Source of the DNA: Cytophagales bacterium
GTDB lineage: Bacteria > Bacteroidota > Bacteroidia > Cytophagales > Cyclobacteriaceae
Length of the DNA: 11,918 nucleotides
Reading direction: 5' to 3'
Assembly: GCA_003541895.1 (NCBI GenBank)
Contig: DPLR01000433.1
Coordinates: 1 to 11,918, forward strand
Shown here: in pieces, positions 5,817-11,918 of the stretch
Layout: every line of letters begins with the position of its first letter
How positions within the stretch are numbered: the stretch's first letter is position 1
Program-made: the position numbers and the translations under genes
The notes under the pieces: model-generated
Database searches by the model: none
The model's input: only the letters and a program-made list of their open reading frames with translations
Told to the model about the DNA's origin: nothing

Positions 5817-7094
5817 ATGGAATCGTACCGCGAAAACCTAAACTATTTGTATGAACGCCTGCCTATGTTTCAGCGGGTAGGTGCGGCTGCCTATAAACAA
5901 GATTTAACCAATACGCTGGCACTGTGCGAGGCACTCGGAAATCCGCGGTTCAAATTCAAATCGATTCACGTGGCGGGCACCAATGGCAAAGGCAGCTCAT
6001 CGCACATGCTCGCTGCGGTGTTGCAAACGGCAGGTTATAAAACCGGACTTTACACTTCGCCTCACTTAAAAGAATTTACCGAACGGATAAAAATTAACGG
6101 ACAAGAAGTCTCACGCGATTTTGTGGTTGATTTTGTGAAGCGGATAACACCGGCCATCGAAAAAATTCAACCCTCTTTTTTTGAAACAACCGTGGCGATG
6201 GCATTAGATTACTTTGCACAAGAACAAGTTGATATTGCTGTGATTGAAGTAGGTTTGGGCGGACGATTGGATTCTACCAATGTAATTACACCGGAAGTTT
6301 CGTTGATCACAAATATCAGTTGGGATCATGCCGATTTACTTGGAGATACATTGCAGAAAATTGCCAGCGAGAAAGCAGGCATTATAAAACCAAATGTTCC
6401 CGTCATCATCAGTGAGCGCCAAGAAAATATAGATGATGTTTTCATCGTAAAATCGAAAGCAACCGGCAGTCCTATTTTGTTTGCAGAAGAAATGTGCGAG
6501 GTATCTTCTTTAGGTGATGGAAATTTTGAAGTGAGCATTCAAAACCAAAAGAAAAAATATACGCTTGATTTACAAGGACAGTATCAAAAGAAAAATTTGG
6601 CAGGAGTTTTGGCGGTGATTGAAGAGTTGAAGAAAAAAGGTTTCGAAGTTTCGGATGAAAATATAGCGCAAGGTTTAAAGAATACAATTCCACTTACGGG
6701 CTTGAAAGGACGCTGGCAAAAATTGAGCGACAGTCCATTGATCGTTTGCGATACCGGCCATAATGAAGCGGGAATTCGCGAAGTGCTTGACCAGATTTCG
6801 AAACAGAAATTCAGTCAACTGCACATGGTTTGGGGAATGGTGAAAGACAAAGACGTGAGCAAAATACTGTCGCAGCTTTCGACATCGGCTCGGTATTATT
6901 TCTGTCAAGCAAAAATTCCGCGCGCCATGAATGCCGATGAATTAAAAATGAAAGCAAGCGAATACGGTTTACAAGGCGAAGCAATTGCTGATGTAAATCA
7001 AGCCCTGCATAAAGCCAAACAAAACGCATCTGCCGATGATATGATTTTTATTGGCGGCAGCACTTTTGTAGTTGCCGAAATCGAAGGGTTATAA
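5817..7094 (+). CDS. folC: Bifunctional folylpolyglutamate/dihydrofolate synthase
   Basis: This 425-residue protein has the normal length of FolC. The enzyme adds glutamate to folates (and often to dihydropteroate) with ATP in the cytoplasm. Mur-ligase-family motifs appear in order: P-loop GTNGKGS (54-60), SPHL and ERI (81-91), EVGLGGRLDSTN (144-155), WDH (169-171), SEKAGIIKP with the conserved lysine (184-192), DTGHN (312-316) and the C-terminal GSTFVVAE (414-421). The ATG at 5817 gives the usual N-terminus (YLYERLPMFQRVG). A weak -7-like TATTTTCG at 5798-5805 lies just upstream without a good -33, so read-through from the sigma operon cannot be excluded. trmB follows after 19 bp, so the two are probably co-transcribed. 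Confidence 0.96.
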   Translation: MESYRENLNYLYERLPMFQRVGAAAYKQDLTNTLALCEALGNPRFKFKSIHVAGTNGKGSSSHMLAAVLQTAGYKTGLYTSPHLKEFTERIKINGQEVSRDFVVDFVKRITPAIEKIQPSFFETTVAMALDYFAQEQVDIAVIEVGLGGRLDSTNVITPEVSLITNISWDHADLLGDTLQKIASEKAGIIKPNVPVIISERQENIDDVFIVKSKATGSPILFAEEMCEVSSLGDGNFEVSIQNQKKKYTLDLQGQYQKKNLAGVLAVIEELKKKGFEVSDENIAQGLKNTIPLTGLKGRWQKLSDSPLIVCDTGHNEAGIREVLDQISKQKFSQLHMVWGMVKDKDVSKILSQLSTSARYYFCQAKIPRAMNADELKMKASEYGLQGEAIADVNQALHKAKQNASADDMIFIGGSTFVVAEIEGL

Positions 7095-7113
7095 CTAAGA
7101 TCCTGAATCAAGA

Positions 7114-7773
7114 ATGAAAAGCAAGTTAAAACGGTTTGAAATTAATGCAGGTCGGGAGAACGTAATTGAACCCGGCAAAGAAATTTATTTGAAAGTAAAG
7201 GGAAATTGGAAAGAACTCTACTTCAAAAACAACCATCCGTTAACCGTTGAACTTGCTTGCGGCAGAGGAGAATATTCGGTGGGCCTTGCTCGTAAATTTC
7301 CGCAGCAAAATTTTATCGGGGTCGATATCAAAGGCGATCGACTTTGGAAGGGAAGCACGTGGGCTTTTGAAGAAGGATTGAAAAATGTTGGTTTTCTGCG
7401 CACGCAAATTCTTAACATCGAAAGTTTTTTTGATGAAAATGAAGTAGACGAAATCTGGCTTACATTTCCTGACCCTCGTCCACGTAAGCGCGACATCAAA
7501 CGGAGATTAACGAGCCCGCGTTTTCTGGAAATGTTCAAAAAAATATTGAAGCCCGATGGTTGGTTTCGATTCAAAACGGATAACACCGCTTTGTTCGATT
7601 ATACCTTAGAAGAATTAAAACTTAGGAACGACATTGTAGGGCTAAAATACACACACGATTTATACCAATCCGATCTTCAAGAAGACTGTCAAGATATCAA
7701 AACTCGCTATGAAGAAATATTTTCTGCGGAAGGAGAGAAGATCAAGTATTTGCGGTTCAAGTTTTTGAAATAG
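7114..7773 (+). CDS. trmB: tRNA (guanine-N7)-methyltransferase
   Basis: This 219-residue protein matches TrmB, which makes m7G46 in the tRNA variable loop using SAM. The SAM motif ELACGRGEYSVGLA is at 46-59 and GVDIKGDRLWKG at 69-80. The signature TFPDPRPRKRDIKRRL is at 117-132, KTDN is at 154-157, and the substrate-side T-x-YE motif is at 197-200 (TRYE). The Bacteroidota version typically begins with a basic segment of this kind (KSKLKRFEINAGRENVIEP). It lies 19 bp downstream of folC. An AT-rich inverted structure with heptamer repeats follows its stop. Confidence 0.95.
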   Translation: MKSKLKRFEINAGRENVIEPGKEIYLKVKGNWKELYFKNNHPLTVELACGRGEYSVGLARKFPQQNFIGVDIKGDRLWKGSTWAFEEGLKNVGFLRTQILNIESFFDENEVDEIWLTFPDPRPRKRDIKRRLTSPRFLEMFKKILKPDGWFRFKTDNTALFDYTLEELKLRNDIVGLKYTHDLYQSDLQEDCQDIKTRYEEIFSAEGEKIKYLRFKFLK

Positions 7774-7854
7774 GTATAAGTATCATGACATAAGAAGTAA
7801 GTTGTCGTTCCAGTCGAGTCTTACTACTTATATTTTACCTCTTACGTCTGACTT
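7774..7854. repeat. Degenerate heptamer repeats in two facing arms downstream of trmB
   Basis: From 7820 the plus strand reads in steps of seven: CTTACTA, CTTATAT, TTTACCT, CTTACGT, CTGACTT (to 7854). From 7801 leftward the minus strand reads CTTACTT, CTTATGT, CATGATA, CTTATAC (to 7774). The consensus is roughly CTTACNT. The inner 12 bases of each arm (7790-7801 and 7820-7831) are complementary at 11 of 12 positions around an 18-base loop, so the RNA could fold into a long AT-rich hairpin. It may act as a terminator or RNA-stability element for folC-trmB. No gene is seen in the 168-bp gap. Confidence 0.6.
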
Positions 7855-7892
7855 TTAGCGCCTCCATAACATTCCCCTAACATTCATTTTAA

Positions 7893-7922
7893 TTTGCAAT
7901 AACTTTCTATTGACGATCTTTG
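7893..7922 (+). promoter_or_regulatory. Candidate Bacteroidota-type promoter of the phosphoesterase-glycosyltransferase pair
   Basis: TTTG at 7893-7896 and GATCTTTG at 7915-7922 are spaced by 18 bp. The second box differs from TAnnTTTG only in its first base. The GTG start of the phosphoesterase lies 19 bp further on, giving a very short leader. Motif and position only. Confidence 0.45.
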
Positions 7923-7941
7923 CACAATCAAACTTCCTCAC

Positions 7942-8796
7942 GTGGGAAAAAGAAAAAAGCGCGAAGTAGAACTAGTGGTGATCTCCGATGTACACCTTGG
8001 CACCTATGGCTGCCATGCCGAAGAATTGTTGCGCTATCTCAAAACCATTAAACCCAACCGGTTGATTTTAAATGGCGACATCATTGACATGTGGCAGTTC
8101 AGCAAACGCTATTGGCCGAAGTCGCACATGTTGGTGGTAAAACATATCACGGGAATGATCGCAAAAGGAGCGAAGGTGACTTATCTCACGGGCAACCATG
8201 ATGAGATGTTGCGCAAGTTCAAAGGTTTTAGGTTGGGGTCATTTGAAATTGCGAATAAAAAAATTATTCAACTCAACGGAAGAGCAGCCTGGATTTTTCA
8301 CGGGGATGTGTTCGATGTAACCATGAAGTACTCCAAGTGGCTTGCCAAGCTGGGTGCTATCGGTTACGATATTTTAATTTTGATCAACTTCGCAGTAAAT
8401 GCCTTATTAAAATTTTTTGGCAAAGGGAAAATTTCGCTTTCTAAACGAGTGAAAGATAGCGTGAAGCAAGCGGTGAAGTTCATCAACGAGTTTGAAAAGA
8501 CGGCTGCCGAAATCGCTATTGAAAACGGATATGGTTATGTAGTCTGTGGTCATATCCATCATCCTGAAATAAAAATTATTAAAACAGATAAAGGAGAAGT
8601 GACTTATTTAAACTCGGGTGATTGGGTCGAAAACCTCACAGCACTTGAATATCATCAGGGTGAGTGGAAAATTTATCGTTACGCTGATGATCCTCACGCG
8701 CAGTCTATCAAAATTGATAAAGAGAAGCAAAGCGATCTTGACAATGATGAGATATTTAAAGACCTTATCAACGAATTTATGCCTGTAAAAAAATGA
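7942..8796 (+). CDS. LpxH-family metallophosphoesterase (UDP-2,3-diacylglucosamine diphosphatase-like)
   Basis: This 284-residue calcineurin-like phosphoesterase carries the full two-metal site: SDVHLG (15-20, D16 and H18), NGDIIDMW (44-51, D46), GNHDE (84-88), FHGD (119-122, H120) and GHIHHP (203-208). The overall form is that of COG2908, which includes LpxH, the lipid A pathway enzyme that cleaves UDP-2,3-diacylglucosamine. This protein is longer than classical LpxH (about 240 residues), with a hydrophobic middle segment (about 143-160) that may touch the membrane and an acidic C-terminal tail. The exact substrate is uncertain. The start is GTG at 7942 (MGKRKKREVEL). The next gene overlaps its stop in ATGA, so both are translationally coupled and likely act on the same envelope lipid or glycolipid. 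Confidence 0.82.
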   Translation: MGKRKKREVELVVISDVHLGTYGCHAEELLRYLKTIKPNRLILNGDIIDMWQFSKRYWPKSHMLVVKHITGMIAKGAKVTYLTGNHDEMLRKFKGFRLGSFEIANKKIIQLNGRAAWIFHGDVFDVTMKYSKWLAKLGAIGYDILILINFAVNALLKFFGKGKISLSKRVKDSVKQAVKFINEFEKTAAEIAIENGYGYVVCGHIHHPEIKIIKTDKGEVTYLNSGDWVENLTALEYHQGEWKIYRYADDPHAQSIKIDKEKQSDLDNDEIFKDLINEFMPVKK

Positions 8797-9782
8797 ACAT
8801 TTTATACGCCATTCAAGGCACAGGCAATGGTCACCTGAGCCGCGCAGTTGATGTCATCCCCGAATTAAAAAAATACGGAAATCTAGATTTGTTTGTAAGC
8901 GGTGCGCAAGCCGAAGTAAAGTTGCCTTATCCGGTAAAATTCAAATCGAAAGGACTGAGTTTTTATTTTGGAAAAAAAGGCGGGATTGATTTCTTTAAAA
9001 CCTTTCAGCAGAACAGTTCAAAGGAAGTGATGAAGGAAATCAAATCGTTTCCAATAGAAGACTATGATTTAGTGATCAATGATTTTGAGCCGATCTCTGC
9101 GTGGGCAGCAAGAAAGAAAGAAGTAAAAATTATTTCCTTGAGCCATCAAGCGGCTTTGTTATCTGATAAAACTCCCAAACCAAAATTTATTGACCCGTTT
9201 GGCGAGTGGATTTTGCATAACTACGCTCCGGTTAAAAAATACGTTGGCTTTCACTTTGAAGAGTACGACAAAAATATTTTCACGCCTGTTATCCGCGCGT
9301 CCATACGCCAGGCCAAAGTAAGTAACAAAGGTCATTACACCGTTTACTTACCAGCTTACGATGACAAAAAATTAGTTCAACTTTTTTTGAAGGCAACGAA
9401 GGTACGCTGGCATATTTTTTCTAAGCATACCAAAACACCTTACCATGTAGGGCGAGTTTCGGTGTACCCTGTGAGTGGCGTGGATTTCATAGAAAGTGTG
9501 GTGTCGAGTGCGGGCGTGCTAACAGGTGCAGGTTTTGAAACACCGGCCGAAGTACTTCACCTAAATAAAAAGTTGCTCGTTGTGCCGATGAAAAGTCAGT
9601 ACGAGCAAAAATGCAATGCGGCCGCACTGAAAAAGTTGGGGGTGCCAGTGCTTAAGAAAGTTAAGAAGAAATCGTTTAAGAAAATCAATCGCTGGTTAGA
9701 TGAAGGCAAGCCATTGGATATTTCTTTTCCTGATATTACAGCGAGGGCAGTTGAGCGTGCCATTGAAAAAGTTTCGAAGTAA
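8793..9782 (+). CDS. Glycosyltransferase of the Glyco_trans_1_3 (PF13528-like) type
   Basis: This 329-residue protein opens with a GT-B-fold N-terminus typical of MurG/GT28-like enzymes: MNILYAIQGTGNGHLSRA (1-18), with the glycine-rich loop GTGNGH. The donor-side half has GAGFETPAE (245-253) followed by PMKSQYEQKCNA (265-276), the usual nucleotide-sugar binding region. No signal peptide or clear membrane segment is seen, so it is probably a cytoplasmic enzyme at the membrane face. The ATG overlaps the phosphoesterase stop (ATGA at 8793-8796). The pairing suggests successive steps in making an envelope glycolipid; donor and acceptor cannot be read from the sequence. It converges on the next minus-strand gene with only 3 bp between stop codons. 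Confidence 0.82.
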   Translation: MNILYAIQGTGNGHLSRAVDVIPELKKYGNLDLFVSGAQAEVKLPYPVKFKSKGLSFYFGKKGGIDFFKTFQQNSSKEVMKEIKSFPIEDYDLVINDFEPISAWAARKKEVKIISLSHQAALLSDKTPKPKFIDPFGEWILHNYAPVKKYVGFHFEEYDKNIFTPVIRASIRQAKVSNKGHYTVYLPAYDDKKLVQLFLKATKVRWHIFSKHTKTPYHVGRVSVYPVSGVDFIESVVSSAGVLTGAGFETPAEVLHLNKKLLVVPMKSQYEQKCNAAALKKLGVPVLKKVKKKSFKKINRWLDEGKPLDISFPDITARAVERAIEKVSK

Positions 9783-9785
9783 AAA

Positions 9786-10373
9786 TTATTCATGCTCTAA
9801 CGTTTCAAGGATTTCAGCTAACGGATAGTCTTTCAGGCCTGGTCGTTGTTCTGCGCCACCCTCCAACCGTATTCCGGCAATTGGTAAATTCAAAATACGA
9901 TCGATTTCGCTCGCATTTGAAAGATGCATCACCAATTCAAAATCATTGGCCATTTCATGCAATACCAACTCTTCTTTCGGATTAAGAGGGGAGTCAACAA
10001 TTTCTAAAAACAGAATTTGACTTTTAAGTGAAATCAATTTGGTTTTGGCCAAACTCCATTCGTGTAAATGAATCAAAGGAACAGCTACGTTCCCTACAGA
10101 TATGTGATCGAGGAGATCAAAAGGTAGCTGAATAAAATCGGCTTCATATTCGTTAACCCGATCGATGTTATTCAAATCAACCTCAATCCCAAACTTAGGC
10201 CCCGCCACCCAACTGGTTATCTCTTTAAACGTTTTTGAATCTATGCTTGAAATCGGAAAGGAAAGGAAGTCAACCCCCATGCCAGCACAATACCGGGCCT
10301 CGCTAAGGTTAGTGATTTGACTTACTTTAACTTTAGTTCTCAACATGCCCAAAGATTGAAAAGAAATGGTCAT
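9786..10373 (-). CDS. TrpF-like (phosphoribosylanthranilate isomerase fold) protein lacking the catalytic Cys
   Basis: The N-terminus KVKVSQITNLSEARYCAGMGVDFLSF follows the first strand and helix of TrpF (K[IV]CG[IML]T...A..GAD..GF). The C-terminus AGIRLEGGAEQRPGLKDYPLAEILETL follows the TrpF phosphate-binding end (D.SSGVE..PG.KD). The catalytic cysteine position is a serine (KVS), and the GG-G/FDW stretch of true TrpF is not recognisable. It may be a diverged paralogue without isomerase activity or with another reaction. No other trp gene is in the window. Starts: TTG at 10379, ATG at 10373 and ATG at 10346 are all possible. ATG 10373 is annotated; ATG 10346 (MLRTKVKVS) would fit the family N-terminus equally well. 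It is divergent from the lipoprotein gene. Confidence 0.7.
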   Translation of the reverse strand: MTISFQSLGMLRTKVKVSQITNLSEARYCAGMGVDFLSFPISSIDSKTFKEITSWVAGPKFGIEVDLNNIDRVNEYEADFIQLPFDLLDHISVGNVAVPLIHLHEWSLAKTKLISLKSQILFLEIVDSPLNPKEELVLHEMANDFELVMHLSNASEIDRILNLPIAGIRLEGGAEQRPGLKDYPLAEILETLEHE

Positions 10374-10421
10374 CGGCAAAATGACATCGCGTAAAAAATG
10401 GATTACTATCGTATAAAAAAA

Positions 10422-10429
10422 TAACTTTG
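10422..10429 (+). promoter_or_regulatory. Candidate -7 element of the lipoprotein gene
   Basis: TAACTTTG matches the Bacteroidota -7 consensus TAnnTTTG exactly and lies 27 bp before the ATG at 10457. No good TTTG or TTG is seen 19-21 bp upstream; ATG at 10398-10400 is the closest. The call therefore rests on the -7 box and position. Confidence 0.45.
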
Positions 10430-10456
10430 ATCTGGATTAAACAATAGGTTCACAAA

Positions 10457-11197
10457 ATGAAGGGATGGATTAGGATGACCAAGAGGTGGAGCGTATATAT
10501 ATTTTTGATCACGTGTCTGTTTTTAAATGGCTGTACTAATGATAATTTGGTACACATCTCCGATCAATCTTATTTCCCCTTGCGTGTGGGTAACTATCAG
10601 ATTTACACCGTCAATGAAACTGACATCAATCGGCTCTCGTGCAGCACCTCATTGGTGCCCAAAAAATATGATTTGAAAGTTTTGGTTTTTGATTCGGTAA
10701 AAAACACGGAGGGAGGTTTTACATATTTGATTCATCGGTACACGCGCGCTGATTCAACGCAGGCTTGGATTATTTTAGATTCATGGTCGGCCCGTAAAGA
10801 TGTGAATCAAGTAGTGGTTAACGAGGGAAACACACCCTATGTGAAATTAGTCTTTCCGATGGCCTCAGGAACGCTATGGAACGGTAACACCTACAATGGC
10901 AATGCAGTAGAAGATTACACGATGACTGACGTTGGCAAATCATACACACAGGGAAATGGCAAGAAATTTTCAAGTACGGTTACGGTTGTGCAAAGCGATA
11001 ATCAGGATTTCATAGTTTATCAAGACAAACGAATTGAAGTATATGCTGCTTCTGTCGGATTGATTTACAAGGAGACAACCCAACTCACATATTTTCAAAA
11101 TGATTGCGGAAGTGGCAATACTTGTTGCCTGGGAACCCAAGACCCAAAGACGGGAATCATTTATACGCAAGAACTGAAAAGTTACGGCCGTGAATAG
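10457..11197 (+). CDS. Predicted lipoprotein of unknown function
   Basis: This 246-residue protein has a lipoprotein signal: a basic start, a hydrophobic stretch (12-24) and lipobox FLNGC with Cys26 as the lipidated residue. The mature part begins TNDNLV, followed by SYFPLRVGNYQIYTVNET, a start common in uncharacterised Bacteroidota lipoproteins. The rest looks beta-rich. Three cysteines cluster near the end (C217, C223, C224 in NDCGSGNTCCLG), and C62 could partner one of them in a disulfide. No enzyme motif is recognised. ATG 10457 is annotated; ATG 10475 (MTKRWSVY) gives an equally good signal. Its last 8 bases overlap the start of the S8 protease, so the two are probably expressed together and both exported. 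Its role is unknown. Confidence 0.8.
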   Translation: MKGWIRMTKRWSVYIFLITCLFLNGCTNDNLVHISDQSYFPLRVGNYQIYTVNETDINRLSCSTSLVPKKYDLKVLVFDSVKNTEGGFTYLIHRYTRADSTQAWIILDSWSARKDVNQVVVNEGNTPYVKLVFPMASGTLWNGNTYNGNAVEDYTMTDVGKSYTQGNGKKFSSTVTVVQSDNQDFIVYQDKRIEVYAASVGLIYKETTQLTYFQNDCGSGNTCCLGTQDPKTGIIYTQELKSYGRE

Positions 11198-11918
11198 AAC
11201 AATTATTTTATTGTTCATTTCCTGTTCATTGTATGGTCAAAGCAATCGATACTTCGTCTCGTTTAAGGATAAAGCCAATACCATCTATTCCGTTTCTAAT
11301 CCACGCCAATTTCTTTCTCAGAAAAGTATCGACCGAAGAGCCCGTGAGAATTTCATAACCACGGAAGAAGATTTTCCCGTGAACGCCTCTTATGTTCAGC
11401 AAGTAAAAGCTACCGGAGCTGAAGTGTATTTTACCTCGCGGTGGTTCAATGGAGTTTTAGTTCAAACTGATCCCGCAACGATTAGCACCATTGGTCAGTT
11501 GAGTTTTGTATCGGCAGTTGAAATGGTGGCGCCCGGTACTAAGTTGGTGGGTGGAAGAGTAAGAGCACAAAAGAAATTAGAGCAAATAAATTCAGTATCC
11601 GGTTTTGAAAATGATTGGCAACTCAAAATGATAGGGATCGACAAAATGAAATCAGAAGGATATAATGGGGAAGGAGTTGATATCGCTGTATTTGATGCAG
11701 GATTTATTGGCGTAAATAAGCTAACTGCATTTCAACTCCTAAACTTAGATGGCAGGCTAAAGGCCGCTTTCAATTTTGTTAATAACAACGCTGATGTCTA
11801 CACAGCCGATAATCATGGGGGGGGTGGTGTGTTGGTTATGGGAGGGTCGATTTTTTGGTGTTGTGTAGGGGGGGTGTGGTGTGTCAGGTTCTTTTGTTAT
11901 GCAGCCGCGACGCGAGGT
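11190..11918 (+). CDS. Exported S8 (subtilisin-like) serine protease, 3' end outside window
   Basis: The frame is open from GTG 11190 to the window edge (243 codons). Residues 1-17 (IILLFISCSLYGQ core) form a signal peptide. The next part is the Bacteroidota subtilase pre-domain: RYFVSFKDKANTIYSVSNPRQFLSQKSIDRRARENF (20-55) and VSAVEMVAP (108-115). The protease domain follows, with catalytic Asp169 in VDIAVFDAGF and catalytic His209 in DNHG. The Ser motif (GTSxAxP) would lie beyond the window. From codon 210 (position 11817) the expected HGTxVLSxMGG is corrupted into a Gly/Trp/Cys-rich stretch that looks like sequence error. GTG is chosen because it begins the signal peptide and no ATG is near. 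It overlaps the lipoprotein gene by 8 bases. The full protein likely continues to a secretion domain, but this is not visible. Confidence 0.85.
   Translation, partial: MNRTIILLFISCSLYGQSNRYFVSFKDKANTIYSVSNPRQFLSQKSIDRRARENFITTEEDFPVNASYVQQVKATGAEVYFTSRWFNGVLVQTDPATISTIGQLSFVSAVEMVAPGTKLVGGRVRAQKKLEQINSVSGFENDWQLKMIGIDKMKSEGYNGEGVDIAVFDAGFIGVNKLTAFQLLNLDGRLKAAFNFVNNNADVYTADNHGGGGVLVMGGSIFWCCVGGVWCVRFFCYAAATRG
11817..11918. other. Probable low-quality contig end
   Basis: After the catalytic-His codon (CAT 11814-11816) the sequence becomes strongly G/T-rich, with G runs (eight G at 11817-11823 region, seven near 11869-11875) and very few A or C, unlike the rest of the window. The translation loses the conserved HGT-VLS-MGG pattern, yet scattered fragments still resemble the expected subtilase continuation. 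This fits base-calling errors at an assembly edge better than real divergence. Confidence 0.7.

Noticed and set aside
1..11918. CRISPR array, tRNA, rRNA, insertion sequence or prophage genes
   Set aside because: No regularly spaced repeats, cloverleaf-like segments, transposase motifs or phage genes were seen.

Overview
The window looks like a chromosomal piece of a Bacteroidota genome, most likely a member of the Cytophagales. The reasons are the family content (BatB/BatC aerotolerance proteins, a YwqK/MORN-type exported protein, a Bacteroidota-style subtilase), several TAnnTTTG-like -7 elements, the near absence of Shine-Dalgarno sequences, and frequent GTG/TTG starts. No rRNA, tRNA, CRISPR array or insertion sequence is visible. 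The final ~100 bases are G/T-rich and damage a conserved protein, so they look like a low-quality contig end.

Left part, minus strand (1-4265): a partial exported MORN-repeat protein, an acetyl-CoA C-acetyltransferase (thiolase), batC and batB (ATGA-coupled), and an exported SAM-dependent O-methyltransferase. The methyltransferase frame is interrupted by a single in-frame TAG inside its SAM-binding motif. batA and batD are not next to batB/batC here.

Centre, plus strand (4395-5768): a compact three-gene operon of an ECF sigma factor, a one-TM anti-sigma-like protein and a membrane-anchored Spy/CpxP/CnrX-like helical protein. In the 129-bp divergent gap between this operon and the methyltransferase, both strands carry the same bipartite promoter, GGGAATAA - 16 bp - GTCTAA. 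This is the strongest new observation in the window. It predicts that the sigma factor drives its own operon and also the divergent exported methyltransferase, possibly reading on into batB-batC.

Right part (5817-9782, plus): folC and trmB, housekeeping genes for folate polyglutamylation and tRNA m7G46 modification. A non-coding stretch of degenerate heptamer repeats in inverted arms follows. Then comes a translationally coupled pair: an LpxH-family metallophosphoesterase and a PF13528-like glycosyltransferase, probably acting on an envelope lipid or glycan.

Far right: a convergent minus-strand TrpF-like barrel protein lacks the catalytic cysteine. A divergent lipoprotein follows, overlapped by the start of an exported S8 serine protease that runs off the window edge.
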